Of a DNA stretch of 64,000 nt, positions 25,816-34,620 are shown piece by piece. Both the position numbers and the translations under genes were made by a program. The notes below the pieces were generated by a model. That model saw only the letters and a list, made by a program, of their open reading frames with translations. It had not been told where the DNA came from and did not search any database. The stretch comes from Adlercreutzia equolifaciens DSM 19450 (lineage in GTDB: Bacteria > Actinomycetota > Coriobacteriia > Coriobacteriales > Eggerthellaceae). Numbering within the stretch: the first letter of the stretch is position 1; each line of letters begins with the position of its first letter. The DNA lies in contig NC_022567.1 of assembly GCF_000478885.1 (NCBI RefSeq), positions 2,108,001 through 2,172,000 on the forward strand, read 5' to 3'.

Positions 25816-25841
25816 CACTTTTAGTTCCAGATATTAAAGTG
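25816..25841 (+). promoter_or_regulatory. CACTTTTAGTTCC...TTAAAGTG inverted motif upstream of intact DUF4143 ATPase
   Basis: CACTTTTAGTTCC (25816-25828) followed by TTAAAGTG (25834-25841) forms a short inverted repeat. The first half matches the CACTTTTACGTCC repeats ahead of the truncated paralogue at 6299-6352. It lies 37 bp before the preferred start. Confidence 0.45.
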
Positions 25842-25877
25842 ACAAACGTAATTAGCACTAGGCAAAGGCAGCAAGCA

Positions 25878-27143
25878 ATGAGAGAAATCGAAAACGGCCT
25901 CATTCCCCGACCGACCTACGACGCCCTTCTCGACTCGTATTTGGACACCGCGCCCATCAAGGTGCTCAGCGGCGTTCGGCGCTGCGGGAAGTCGTCGCTG
26001 CTGCGCATGCTCGCGAATCGACTGCGGGCGAAGGGCATCCCCGAAAGCAACATCCTCTACAAGAAACTCGACAGCTTCGATGTGCCACTCGAGCCGACGA
26101 GCGCTTGGCTCGACGATCTCCTTCGCCGCGCACTCGCGGATCGCGAGCAAGGCAGCCCCCTCTACGTTTTCCTCGACGAAGTACAGGAAGTGGCCGGCTG
26201 GGAGAAAGCGGTGCGCAGGTTGCATACCGAGCAGGCGGCGGACATCTATCTCACTGGCTCGAACGCGTTTCTACTCTCATCCGATCTCGTCACGTACCTC
26301 TCTGGCCGCTACATAGAAGTGCCCGTGTGGCCCCTATCCTTTCCCGAATATTTGGAGTTCTCGCGCGTCGCCGACCCTCGCTCGAGCGAGCTCTCGCGAG
26401 ACGAGCTCTTCGCGCGCTTCGTTCGGTTCGGGGGAATGCCCGGCCTCTTCGACAAAACAAGTTTTAAAGAAGAGTTCGTCATGAAGGAGCTGACAGCCAT
26501 CCGCGACACGGTCATCCTCAACGACGTCGCCAAGCGATTCGATCTGCGCAACATCGATCTTCTGGAAAAACTCGTCCGCTACGTATACTCGACATCGGGA
26601 AACCTCTTCTCGGCTCGCAAGATCGCCGACACCCTCACGAGCATGGGCCGAAAGACCAACCCCACCACCGTCGATACCTACCTGAGCGCGCTGCGCCGAG
26701 CCTTCCTCGTGCTGCAATGCGAGCAGGAGGGCATCGCGGGCAAGACTGTCCTCCAACCGCTACAGAAGCTGTACGCCCCCGACACCGGTCTGCGAAATCG
26801 CGAAATCGGATTCACCTCGCGTGATATCGGATACCAGCTGGAGAACATCGTGTTCTGCGAGCTGAAGCGACGCGGATACGATATCCACGTGGGCGCTGGT
26901 GCTTCTGGCGAAGTGGATTTCGTGGCCGATCGAAGCAGCGGGCGGCTCTATGTGCAAGTGAGCAGCAATGTCGTCGAAGGGGACACGCTCGAACGGGAGC
27001 TGAGAAGCCTTGAAGCCGTTCGCGACTCCTTTCCGAAGATCATTCTCACGCGCGACTCGCTCCATTGGGGAACCACGGGCACCGGTATTGAAATCGTCAG
27101 CCTCGTTGATTGGCTCTGCGCTGAGGAGCCAAAAGGTCGCTGA
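25878..27143 (+). CDS. AAA+ ATPase with DUF4143 (COG1373)
   Basis: This 421-residue protein has an N-terminal AAA_14 ATPase domain: Walker A SGVRRCGKSSLL (about 28-39), Walker B YVFLDEVQEVAGWE (about 88-101) and sensor LTGSNAFLL. A winged-helix middle region follows, then a C-terminal DUF4143 nuclease-like fold ending with GEVDFVAD. These proteins are common in gut anaerobes, and their cellular function is not established. The start chosen is ATG 25878 (AAAGGCAGC upstream); a TTG at 25812 in frame would fall inside the inverted regulatory motif. A truncated paralogue occurs at 6344-6700. The gene stands alone and converges with a small membrane-anchored protein 3 bp away. Confidence 0.85.
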   Translation: MREIENGLIPRPTYDALLDSYLDTAPIKVLSGVRRCGKSSLLRMLANRLRAKGIPESNILYKKLDSFDVPLEPTSAWLDDLLRRALADREQGSPLYVFLDEVQEVAGWEKAVRRLHTEQAADIYLTGSNAFLLSSDLVTYLSGRYIEVPVWPLSFPEYLEFSRVADPRSSELSRDELFARFVRFGGMPGLFDKTSFKEEFVMKELTAIRDTVILNDVAKRFDLRNIDLLEKLVRYVYSTSGNLFSARKIADTLTSMGRKTNPTTVDTYLSALRRAFLVLQCEQEGIAGKTVLQPLQKLYAPDTGLRNREIGFTSRDIGYQLENIVFCELKRRGYDIHVGAGASGEVDFVADRSSGRLYVQVSSNVVEGDTLERELRSLEAVRDSFPKIILTRDSLHWGTTGTGIEIVSLVDWLCAEEPKGR

Positions 27144-27145
27144 GC

Positions 27146-27391
27146 TCACCCCTCGGTGGCCGCGGCGCTTCCGGAAAGCGAGACGGGGTCGCCCAGAAAC
27201 GTCGGGGACGGCTGCATGATCGCTGTGAGGAAATCCTTGTTCCGGGCCAGCACCTCGCGGGCCTCTTGCCCGGCGTAGGGGCGCAGGTCGGCGGACACTC
27301 CGTAGGCATCCAGCCCGAGGCGCTCCGCCACTGTGCCGAAAATGGCAATCATCAGAACGCCCAGCCCGATTCGCTTCAGCCACGTGCCCAT
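27146..27391 (-). CDS. Small single-pass membrane-anchored hypothetical protein
   Basis: This 81-residue protein has an N-terminal hydrophobic segment (MGTWLKRIGLGVLMIAIFGTVAE), likely a signal anchor, then about 55 hydrophilic residues outside. I do not recognise the family. The start ATG 27391 has a strong AAAGGAGGACGAG ribosome site, which argues for a real gene. A longer frame beginning at 27442 lacks such a site. It is convergent with the DUF4143 ATPase, 2 bp apart. Confidence 0.6.
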   Translation of the reverse strand: MGTWLKRIGLGVLMIAIFGTVAERLGLDAYGVSADLRPYAGQEAREVLARNKDFLTAIMQPSPTFLGDPVSLSGSAAATEG

Positions 27392-27729
27392 GCCTCGTCC
27401 TCCTTTGCCGATTGAAACGAATATACCGTGCCCACGCGGCAAACGGAATCAAGTTAAGAGAAATGTAAGCAACCTCTGGGGCCCTTCCGGAAAACTTCCG
27501 CACCTCCTCTCAGCAGGAGATGGACCGCATAAGAAGCAGACGCCCAACTTCAGTAAATGAGAAAGGCCGTTTGCGCATGAGACCCCAGGGCCCGTCCGGA
27601 CGAGCGAACACTCGCTTGGAAGCCGCCTGGGACGGGCGGGCGCCATCCTCGCGGGCGGCCTTCCGCCTCGGGAGCCGGCCGCCCGCCGCCAAAAAAGCCC
27701 TGCCCGCTTCCCGGCTGCGGAGCTGGAGG
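27392..27729. other. Intergenic region downstream of the phn operon
   Basis: This 338-bp region has no coding frame I can support. It holds a direct repeat GGGCCCNTCCGGA (near 27478 and 27588) and a very G/C-rich stem GCGGGCGGCC...GGCCGCCCGC at 27651-27686, just past the end of the phn operon. On the minus strand the T-run (CTTTTTT, 27697-27691) precedes rather than follows that stem, so it is not a standard terminator. Confidence 0.45.
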
Positions 27730-28521
27730 CTAAGCAGGTGCGGGAATCCCGTAGCCCAGGTGGGGAACGGATCCGAAGGCGCCGTGGTAATCGGAGCCGG
27801 ACGTTCGCATGAGGCGGTAGCGGTCGGCTATATCGTCGCACCGTCGGCGATCAGAAGGCCCATGATCGGGGTGATCGCGCTCGATGCCCGACAAGCCGCA
27901 GGTCACCAGCTCGGGCACGATCCCGTAGCTGTTCAGCTGACCGGGATGGGCCAGCACCGCCCGCCCGCCGTCCTCCACGATGGCTGCCACCGCATCGCGG
28001 GCGTCCACGTAGGCGATATCGCGGGCGCAGATGCCGTCGCCTTTGAACAGCTGCCGGTAGAGCCCCTGGTACTCGGCGCTGCCGTAGGGGGCGTCGGTCA
28101 GAGCCGCCATGAGATGCTGCTTGTACAGGGCCGTCGAGGCCGCCGCAAGCTCCAGGGCCCGCTCCACGTCCACCGCAAAACCCGCCTCGAGCAGCCGGTC
28201 GAGCTGCCAGCGGGAGTTCGCGTCGCGGGCCGCGAGCGTGGGCGCGCACAGGGCGTTCACCGCCGGGGAGTCCTCGGAAAGGCCCAGGCCCAGTACGTGC
28301 ACCTTGGCATTGCGCGTCGCGTCCCAAGCGCTTATCTCGATGCCGCCCACCACCTCCACACCGAAGGCGCGACCGGCCTCAACAGCCGCCGTGAGCCCCG
28401 CGGTGGTGTCGTGGTTCGTGACGGCCACCGAGGCGATGCCCTGATGCACGGCCTGGGCGAGCACTTCCCCCACGGTGCACGAGCCGTCCGAGATCGTCGT
28501 GTGCACATGCCAGTCGCGCAT
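27730..28521 (-). CDS. PHP-domain cyclic phosphodiesterase of the C-P lyase pathway (PhnPP-like)
   Basis: This 263-residue PHP-fold metallohydrolase has the HVHTTISDG, VTNHDT, GGIEISAWD, HVLGL, VLAHPGQ and SGSDYHG motifs that ligate the metal centre. A PHP protein (Elen0235) from Eggerthella lenta was shown biochemically to hydrolyse both ester bonds of the 5-phosphoribosyl 1,2-cyclic phosphate-type product of C-P lyase. This gene's place as last gene of a phn operon in what looks like a related organism strongly suggests the same role. It would replace the metallo-beta-lactamase PhnP of E. coli. Its ATG overlaps the phnL stop (TGATG), so it is translationally coupled. Assignment to that exact orthologue is inference from memory of the family and context. 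Confidence 0.85.
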   Translation of the reverse strand: MRDWHVHTTISDGSCTVGEVLAQAVHQGIASVAVTNHDTTAGLTAAVEAGRAFGVEVVGGIEISAWDATRNAKVHVLGLGLSEDSPAVNALCAPTLAARDANSRWQLDRLLEAGFAVDVERALELAAASTALYKQHLMAALTDAPYGSAEYQGLYRQLFKGDGICARDIAYVDARDAVAAIVEDGGRAVLAHPGQLNSYGIVPELVTCGLSGIERDHPDHGPSDRRRCDDIADRYRLMRTSGSDYHGAFGSVPHLGYGIPAPA

Positions 28522-29219
28522 CAGGACATCGCCCCTTCCTGCATGTTGTACTCGCGATCGCACAGCCCCTCCATGAACTCCAGATCGTGGAAGATGCCGA
28601 GCATCGTGGTTCCCTCGGCCTTCAACTGCTCGATCAGCGATCGCACTTTGACCTTCGAGGCGTTGTCCAGCGAGGCCGTCGGCTCATCGAGCAGCAGCAG
28701 GCGCGGGCGCTTGATCATAGCCGCCGCTATATTCAGCCTGAGTTTCTCGCCGCCGGAGAAGGTGCGCGGGTACAGCTCCCAAAGGTTCTCGTCGATATCA
28801 AAGTGGCGCAGCATCGCCTCGCTGGCCCGCTCCGCCTCGCCGCGACGCTCCTCGCCGTAGGTTTCCAGAGCGCTCCTCATCACGATGTCGTAGGCAGTTT
28901 GGCGCGGCAGGGCGCTCAGGAACTGCGACACGTAGCCAAGCTCGCAGGTGCGCAAATACAGCATCTGGCGCTGCGTGGCGCGCGCCAGATCGAGGGTGCC
29001 GTAGCGCGCCGACTCGTACAGAATGCGGCCGTCCTGCGGCAAGTTCGTCCGCCAGATGCAGCGCAAGATAGTCGATTTGCCCGACCCGGAGCGTCCCGTG
29101 ATGCCCACGAACTCGCCTGGATCGACGGCGAAGGATATGTCGCGGCAGCCCTGCACCCACCGGTTCACCCGGTGCAGGTAGAACGACTTGGAAAGGCCCT
29201 CGATCGTCAGCAGCGCCAT
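28521..29219 (-). CDS. phnL: C-P lyase accessory ATPase PhnL
   Basis: This 232-residue ABC-type ATPase has Walker A GRSGSGKST (about residue 38), signature FSGGEKLRLNIA (about 150) and Walker B LLLLDEPTASLD (about 170). It matches PhnL of the C-P lyase cluster, including the SKSFYLHRVNRWVQGCRDISF N-terminal pattern. PhnL and PhnK associate with the PhnGHIJ core rather than with a membrane transporter. Gene order differs from E. coli in that phnM precedes phnL. The start ATG 29219 follows the phnM stop by one base. Confidence 0.92.
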   Translation of the reverse strand: MALLTIEGLSKSFYLHRVNRWVQGCRDISFAVDPGEFVGITGRSGSGKSTILRCIWRTNLPQDGRILYESARYGTLDLARATQRQMLYLRTCELGYVSQFLSALPRQTAYDIVMRSALETYGEERRGEAERASEAMLRHFDIDENLWELYPRTFSGGEKLRLNIAAAMIKRPRLLLLDEPTASLDNASKVKVRSLIEQLKAEGTTMLGIFHDLEFMEGLCDREYNMQEGAMS

Positions 29220-29220
29220 G

Positions 29221-30540
29221 CTACGCCTCCTCTCCCGCGCCGGCGGCCGCGCGGGCACGGGCACGGCGCACGCGCAGCGTCTCGTGAAGGTCGCGCCCGT
29301 AGCCCAAGGGCTGGTCGGGATAGTGGGAGCGGAACACCGAATGGCCGCCCACGAACGCGCGCGTGACCACGGGCATCGTGCGCTCGGCGCAGGCGATTTC
29401 GCGCACGAGCAGCACATCGGCCCGCTTGCCCACTTCAAGGGATCCGACTTCTCCATCGATGCCCGCGGCCCGGGCCGGGTTCACTGTCACGAGGGCGAAG
29501 GCCTGCTCGATGGGCACCCCGCACTCGTCCCGCAGCGCGAAGACCGCGTCCAGCAGCGCCGCCGGGTAGTAGTCGCTGCACAGCATGTCCACCGCCCCGG
29601 CCGTCACCGCCTCGCGCGCCGACAGGTTGCCCGAATGGCTGTGCCCCAGCATGACGTTCGGCGCGCCGGCCAAGGTGTGCATCCCGCGCTCGCGCGCCCC
29701 GTGCGCCACCTCCAGCGAAATGGGGAACTCCGAAATGGAGGCGTCGAGCGCGGCCATGGCCTCCACTTTCCCAATGCTGTCGTCGTCGTGGGAGGCCACC
29801 GACACGCCCTGGGCGCGGGCGAGCGCCGCCAGAGCCGCCATCTGGGCGGCCGTGAGCTTGTCACTCTCCTGCTGCTGGCGGGCTATGCACGCCACCTCCT
29901 CGTCGGTCAGGTCGCGGTAGCCCTTCAGCGTTTCGCTGAACACCGCCATATCGCGGTACTGGCCCTGGCCCGGCGTGTGGTCCATGAACGACAGCAGATC
30001 GACCTTGCCCGAGCGCAGGCAGCGCTCAACATCGTCGTACAGATCCACCGAGTCCACTTCGACGCGCATATGGAGGCGGTGGCGGATGAGGTGGTCGCGC
30101 TCCTCGCCGCCGCGCAGGCGCGCGACCGCCTCGATGAGGGCGCTCACATTGGAGAAGTCGCGGATGGGCTTATGATCGAAGATGTGCGCACCGTACACGG
30201 AAAGCGAGTGGAAGATGGTGGTCACCCCGTGGGAGACCAGCTCGCGATCCGCCTTGTAGAGCGAGGCGTTCAGATCCATCACCACGCTGGGCCTGGGCGA
30301 GGCCACGTTCTCCACGTAGTCGGAATGCACGTCCACCATGCCCGGCGTCACGAAGGCTCCGCAGGCGTCCACGATGGGCAGCACGCCCGCCGAGGCGTTG
30401 GGCTCGCCGTCAAGCTCGCCGGCCGCCCGCGGCGCGATGGCCGCGATGCACCCGTCGATGACCACCACGTCGTGGTCGGGCAGCACCCGATCGGGGCACA
30501 CCACCGTGCCGCCGCGGATAATGCAGGAATCGTTGTCCAT
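29221..30540 (-). CDS. phnM: Alpha-D-ribose 1-methylphosphonate 5-triphosphate diphosphatase PhnM
   Basis: This 439-residue amidohydrolase-superfamily enzyme removes pyrophosphate from ribose 1-phosphonate 5-triphosphate to give the C-P lyase substrate. Metal-binding elements visible are MVDVHSDYVE (about 75-84), SVASHDDD (about 255) and VMLGHSHSGN (about 303). LCSDYYPAALLDAVF near 325 is a PhnM signature. It is slightly longer than E. coli PhnM (378 aa), with an Ala/Arg-rich C-terminal tail. ATG 30540 has an AAAGGACTGAGAACC ribosome site. It lies between phnK and phnL. Confidence 0.93.
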   Translation of the reverse strand: MDNDSCIIRGGTVVCPDRVLPDHDVVVIDGCIAAIAPRAAGELDGEPNASAGVLPIVDACGAFVTPGMVDVHSDYVENVASPRPSVVMDLNASLYKADRELVSHGVTTIFHSLSVYGAHIFDHKPIRDFSNVSALIEAVARLRGGEERDHLIRHRLHMRVEVDSVDLYDDVERCLRSGKVDLLSFMDHTPGQGQYRDMAVFSETLKGYRDLTDEEVACIARQQQESDKLTAAQMAALAALARAQGVSVASHDDDSIGKVEAMAALDASISEFPISLEVAHGARERGMHTLAGAPNVMLGHSHSGNLSAREAVTAGAVDMLCSDYYPAALLDAVFALRDECGVPIEQAFALVTVNPARAAGIDGEVGSLEVGKRADVLLVREIACAERTMPVVTRAFVGGHSVFRSHYPDQPLGYGRDLHETLRVRRARARAAAGAGEEA

Positions 30541-30589
30541 TGGTTCTCAGTCCTTTCAAGGGCCCGCGAATAAGCGCGGGAAGCGGCAG

Positions 30590-31474
30590 TTACAGCAGGG
30601 AGTACACGAGCTGCTGGGTGTAGGCGTGCTGGGGGTCCTCCAGAATCTGATCGGTCAGGCCGCTTTCCACCACCTGTCCGTCCAGCATGACCAGGGTGCG
30701 GTCGGCCAGCATGCGGATGACCCCCAAATCGTGGCTCACTACCAGCATGCTCGCCCCCCATTCGCGGCGGATCTGCAAGATCAGGTCGAGCACGGCGGCC
30801 TGCACCGAAAGATCGAGCCCCGTGGTCACCTCGTCCAGCAAGAGCAGCGGAGGGTTGTTGGAGAGGGCCTTGGCTATCTGCACGCGCTGCTGCATGCCGC
30901 CCGAGAACAGCTTCGGCGCGTCGACGGCGCGCGAGAGCGGGATGCTCACCTTGCCGAGCAGCTCCTCGCCGCGCCCGCGCATGGCGGCCACTTCACGGCA
31001 CGAGGCCGCGATCATCTGCTCCGCGATGTTGGACAGCGAGGAGAAATCCATGCGCAGGCCCAGGTAGGGGTTCTGGTACACCATGCCGAACACGTTGTTG
31101 CGCACGGCGCGGCGCTGCTGGGGCGACAACTCGAGCAGGTTGGCGACTCCCCCGTCGAAGGGGACGGCGCGCACATCGCCCTCGGTGGCCTCCTCGTCGA
31201 AGTACAGGCACTTCATGAACGTTGATTTGCCTGATCCCGACTCGCCCACGATGCCCACGATCTCGCCGGGATACACCTCCAGGCTCACGTCGCGCACCGC
31301 GTGCACGGTGCCGCATTCGGGGCAGATGTTGCGGTCGAGCACCGCCTGGGGCGCCAGGCACCGGGCGCACCCCTTCCCGTAGCGCTTGGAAACGTGGCTC
31401 GCCGCCAGCGCGGGCCGCTCGTCGTCGGCAAAACGCGCGGTTTTCGCGGCGGTCCCCCCAAAGCTACTCGTCAT
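30590..31474 (-). CDS. phnK: C-P lyase ATPase PhnK with four-cysteine insertion
   Basis: This 294-residue ABC-type ATPase has Walker A GESGSGKST (about 82), signature FSGGMQQRVQIAKAL (about 187) and Walker B LLLLDEVTTGLD (about 207). It overlaps phnJ by 11 bp and is the PhnK component that docks on PhnJ in the C-P lyase complex. It is longer than E. coli PhnK (252 aa). Residues 35-55 carry CARC...CPEC (CX2C-X11-CX2C), a probable zinc-ribbon insertion just before the first nucleotide-binding strand. The function of this insertion is unknown. Confidence 0.92.
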   Translation of the reverse strand: MTSSFGGTAAKTARFADDERPALAASHVSKRYGKGCARCLAPQAVLDRNICPECGTVHAVRDVSLEVYPGEIVGIVGESGSGKSTFMKCLYFDEEATEGDVRAVPFDGGVANLLELSPQQRRAVRNNVFGMVYQNPYLGLRMDFSSLSNIAEQMIAASCREVAAMRGRGEELLGKVSIPLSRAVDAPKLFSGGMQQRVQIAKALSNNPPLLLLDEVTTGLDLSVQAAVLDLILQIRREWGASMLVVSHDLGVIRMLADRTLVMLDGQVVESGLTDQILEDPQHAYTQQLVYSLL

Positions 31475-32327
31475 CGGGGCCTCCTTCCCTCATTTGGGCT
31501 TCGCGCCGGGCGGCGCACCATGCCGTGTCGTTGCACTGGTAGTACGTGCTCCCGCTCGCCTCGTCCACCAACTCGTCGAGGTAGACTTCCGTCGCGCCGC
31601 ACAGCGCGCACTGCTTCCCTGTGAAATCCTCCACGGTGAAGGGGTAGTCCTCGAAATCGAGCGAGACGACGTCGGTGTAGGGCGGCACGGCGTAGATCTT
31701 CTTCTCGCGCCCGGCACCGAGCAGCGTCAGATGCTCGGCCTGGTTGAGCTTGCCGTTGTCGAAGCGCGGAATGGGAGAGGGCGCCATGACGTAGCGGCGG
31801 TTCACGAGCACCGGGTGATCGGCCCCGGTGGTGGCCACGCCGAAGCGGACGATCTGGTCGAACAGCTCCAGCCACGCGCCCGTGTAGTCGGCCTCGGCAT
31901 GCAAACGGCGCGTCACCGTCTCGCTGGCCTCGAAGGTGCGCAAAGGCTCGGGAGTGGGCACTTGCAGCACGAGGATCTGGTCGGCGCGCAGCGCCTTCTC
32001 GGGAATGCGGTGGCGCGACTGGATGAGCGTGGCGGCCTCGGTCTCATCGGTGATGGGCACGTCGGTGGTATCGGCCACGAGCTTCTTGATGTTCACCGCG
32101 TTCACGCTGTCGTCGGATCCCTGGTCGATCACCTTGAGCACGTCCGAGCGGCCGATGAGCGAGAGCGTCAGCTGAAGGCCGCCGGTGCCCCACCCCCGCC
32201 CGATGGGCATCTCGCGGGAGGCGAAGGGGACTTGGTAGCCGGGAATACACACCCCCTTGATGGCGGCGCGCCGGATCTCCCGCTTCGATGCCTCGTCGAA
32301 AAAAGCGTAATTATAGCTGCGCTGCAT
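31464..32327 (-). CDS. phnJ: C-P lyase radical SAM subunit PhnJ
   Basis: This 287-residue enzyme uses S-adenosylmethionine and a [4Fe-4S] cluster to break the carbon-phosphorus bond of ribose 1-phosphonate 5-phosphate, giving the cyclic phosphate and the alkane. The cluster cysteines follow the exact PhnJ spacing CX2CX21CX5C (CALCG...YYQCNDTAWC, about 240-272). The RGWGTGGLQLTLSLI segment contains the glycine region where the protein radical forms. These intact motifs argue for an active C-P lyase. It overlaps phnI by 17 bp and phnK by 11 bp. Confidence 0.96.
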   Translation of the reverse strand: MQRSYNYAFFDEASKREIRRAAIKGVCIPGYQVPFASREMPIGRGWGTGGLQLTLSLIGRSDVLKVIDQGSDDSVNAVNIKKLVADTTDVPITDETEAATLIQSRHRIPEKALRADQILVLQVPTPEPLRTFEASETVTRRLHAEADYTGAWLELFDQIVRFGVATTGADHPVLVNRRYVMAPSPIPRFDNGKLNQAEHLTLLGAGREKKIYAVPPYTDVVSLDFEDYPFTVEDFTGKQCALCGATEVYLDELVDEASGSTYYQCNDTAWCAARREAQMREGGPDDE

Positions 32328-33486
32328 GCGTTTCCTCCTTCGACTCCGCGGCCAGCTCGGCTTCGCCCCCGTCCCGCGTGGAGCGCACGCTCGAGAGCTT
32401 CGATTGGAACGTCACGTAGTGGGGCAGCTTCAAATGGGAGATGAAGCCCGACGCCTCCACGCCATCGACGTGGTAGAGCACGAACTCCTCGTCCTCGGTG
32501 GGATAGCGGACCTCGGGCGCGTCGAGGCAGCGGTCGAGCACGCTCATGGCAATGGCCTTGGTCTCGGCGCCGCCCATCACGCATCCGTAGCCGATGGCGA
32601 GCGAAAGCTCCCCGCCCGATGCGCCGTCGTCGGTGAAAACGCTCTCCACCTCCGTGATGGGGAGGGATCCCACGTAATAGGCGTCGTCCTTTCCCGCCCC
32701 GTCGGCGGCCGCCGGCGCGGCGTCCACCGCGATCGGCACGAGCCCGTGGCGCAGCTCGCCCACGGTGGGATGCGCCGGGCCGAAGCCGCGGATGGCCGCG
32801 TACCCCAAAGCCTCCACGGCCTGGGTCATGCCGCGGGCCAGCGTCTGCAGGCGCACCGAGCGCGGGGCGGGAAACGTCAGCGGCGCCATGGTGGCATCCA
32901 CCGGGTCGCCGTCCTCCTCGGCCGCGTCGCGGGAACGCACCAGGCCCTGCTCCCGCAGGTAGTCGAGCACCCGCGGCAGCGTCATCGCGGCATCGGGCGC
33001 CCGATCGGGGGCCTGGTCGCGCGCAACCTCGTCGAAGTGGGCGGCGAGCGCCTCCCTCTTCTCGTCCAGGGCCCGCTGATCCTCGCATTCCAGATCGAAG
33101 GCGAGGAGCCGATGGCTGTAGTCCCGCGTGGCCCCCAGCACCTGACCGCCCGGCACGTCCTTGAACGCCGCCGAGATGCGCCGGTCCGCCCACATGGCCC
33201 CCGTGTCGACGGGCCGGGACACATAGGGGCGCTCCAGCGTCGAGCGGAAGGCGCGCAGGAGGAACACCGCCTCGTCGGGCAGCCCACGCGCCTGTTTGAG
33301 GGCGAGCGCGGCCAGGCGCGGGGCGTAGAGCGACGCCTCGCCCATCACTTGGTCGATCAGCTCGGGGAACGTGCCGGCGATCTGGTCGACGTCCAAGGGA
33401 GCCGAGGCGCTCACCCGGTCATATTCCAAAAGCCGCAAGCTCTCCTCGATGGCCGCCCCGCCTCCGCGAACTGCTACATAGCCCAT
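32311..33486 (-). CDS. phnI: C-P lyase core subunit PhnI
   Basis: This 391-residue protein matches PhnI, the nucleosidase that (with PhnGHL) couples phosphonate to ATP, releasing adenine. It has the MGYVAVRGGGAAIEES start, PLTFPAPRSVRLQTLARG in the middle, and LPITEVESVFTD and AIGYGCVMGGAETKAIAMSVLDR near the C-terminus. Length is slightly above E. coli PhnI (354 aa). ATG 33486 overlaps the upstream phnH by 13 bp; a longer reading to 33621 is antisense-like filler inside phnH. Confidence 0.93.
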   Translation of the reverse strand: MGYVAVRGGGAAIEESLRLLEYDRVSASAPLDVDQIAGTFPELIDQVMGEASLYAPRLAALALKQARGLPDEAVFLLRAFRSTLERPYVSRPVDTGAMWADRRISAAFKDVPGGQVLGATRDYSHRLLAFDLECEDQRALDEKREALAAHFDEVARDQAPDRAPDAAMTLPRVLDYLREQGLVRSRDAAEEDGDPVDATMAPLTFPAPRSVRLQTLARGMTQAVEALGYAAIRGFGPAHPTVGELRHGLVPIAVDAAPAAADGAGKDDAYYVGSLPITEVESVFTDDGASGGELSLAIGYGCVMGGAETKAIAMSVLDRCLDAPEVRYPTEDEEFVLYHVDGVEASGFISHLKLPHYVTFQSKLSSVRSTRDGGEAELAAESKEETHAAQL

Positions 33487-34097
33487 GGTTCGCCCGCCTC
33501 CTTCCCGCATCGCACCTGGGACGTGCGGGGAAGCGCCACCACACGGGCCCCATCGTCCACCAGAAGCACATCTACGCCGCAAGGGAACTCGTCGCACCGG
33601 TCGTTGCGGGCGGCGAGCCATGCCACATCGTCGACGTAGAACCGGTTCTCGTCCCTGACGCCCGGGCCGCTCACCGAGCAGGAAACCAGTCCGTCGCCGG
33701 GGCCCTCGCTCACGCGTCCCGTCAAGATGATCACCGTCGCCCCCTTCTCGGGGGAAAGCGGCGTCCCGCCGCCAGCGCCGCGCACGGCCTCGGCGCTTGC
33801 GGCCGCACCACCGCTCGCGATGACGAAATCGGCCCGCGGCAGCGCCGTGGCCGCGGCGCGGGTGCCCGCCGCGAGGGCCTCCTCCGCCTGATCGGACCCA
33901 TCGCCCGCAACGGCGAACGTCACCGCCTGGTCGACGAACAGCTCCACGGCGGCGGCGAGGGCGCCGCCCAGATGCGCGGCCGCCGGCCCATCGCCGGCAA
34001 CCTCGATCTCGCGCACCGTGCCCGGGCGCGCAAAGGCGTCCAGCACCTTCCGAAACGCCCGCTGCGCACGGTGCAGCCGGGCCTCTTCCATACTCAT
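33474..34097 (-). CDS. phnH: C-P lyase core subunit PhnH
   Basis: This 207-residue protein is homologous to PhnH, a structural component of the PhnGHIJ core that forms PhnH dimers flanking PhnI. The RAFRKVLDAFARPGTVREI N-terminus is the clearest signature, with GPGVRDENRF (about 145) also conserved. The central part is Ala/Gly-rich, matching the genome's composition. ATG 34097 overlaps the phnG stop (ATGA). Confidence 0.9.
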   Translation of the reverse strand: MSMEEARLHRAQRAFRKVLDAFARPGTVREIEVAGDGPAAAHLGGALAAAVELFVDQAVTFAVAGDGSDQAEEALAAGTRAAATALPRADFVIASGGAAASAEAVRGAGGGTPLSPEKGATVIILTGRVSEGPGDGLVSCSVSGPGVRDENRFYVDDVAWLAARNDRCDEFPCGVDVLLVDDGARVVALPRTSQVRCGKEAGEPWAM

Positions 34098-34537
34098 GAT
34101 TCCACCTTCATCGTCGAGAAGTCCACGCGCGTGGCACGCACGCGGGCCGCCTCCGCGGCCTTTGCGGCGGCCAGACGCGCCGCCTCCTGCGCCAGATGCG
34201 CGTCCCACCGTTTCTGCCAGGCCTCGCCGCACGCCCCGCCAAAGGCAGCGTCGATCACGGCCAAATCCCGCGCCCGATCAGGCTGGCTGCCCAGCACGAG
34301 ACCCATTCCCGCGAAGCCCGCCGCACGCACGCGGCAGGTGGTCGCCAAAGCCTCTCCCAAATAGAATCGGCTGCCCCGGGCCGTCTCGCGCACCTGCACC
34401 ATGACCAGGCACTCGCGCGGACCCTCAACCACGCTCACGGCCTCCTCGCCCATCTGGGCCAGCGCGTCGTCGGCCATCGCGCGGCCGATGCGGGCGTCGC
34501 CCTCGACAAGGATGCGCGTTCGCTCGTAACGTTTCAC
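34094..34537 (-). CDS. phnG: C-P lyase core subunit PhnG
   Basis: This 147-residue protein matches PhnG of the C-P lyase core. It has FYLGEALATTCRVRA (about residues 55-70), the GMGLVLGSQPDRARDLAVIDAAF segment, and RATRVDFSTMKVES at the C-terminus; the RVDFxTM ending is a PhnG hallmark. I use GTG 34537, which has GGAGA about 9 bp upstream; an in-frame ATG further up lacks a ribosome site. The 83-bp gap to phnE is the largest within the phnD-phnG part of the operon. Confidence 0.9.
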   Translation of the reverse strand: MKRYERTRILVEGDARIGRAMADDALAQMGEEAVSVVEGPRECLVMVQVRETARGSRFYLGEALATTCRVRAAGFAGMGLVLGSQPDRARDLAVIDAAFGGACGEAWQKRWDAHLAQEAARLAAAKAAEAARVRATRVDFSTMKVES

Positions 34538-34620
34538 CTTCTTGTCTCTCCTTTTTCCTCGCATACCTACGGCATGCGCCCGTGCGGCCCCCTCGGGGCG
34601 GCGCGAGCGGATGCGCTTTT

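Noticed and set aside
33486..33621. N-terminal extensions of phnI (and likewise phnH to 34232, phnG to 34693)
   Set aside because: The extra residues are Arg/Gly filler inside neighbouring genes. Conserved N-termini and ribosome sites support the shorter starts.
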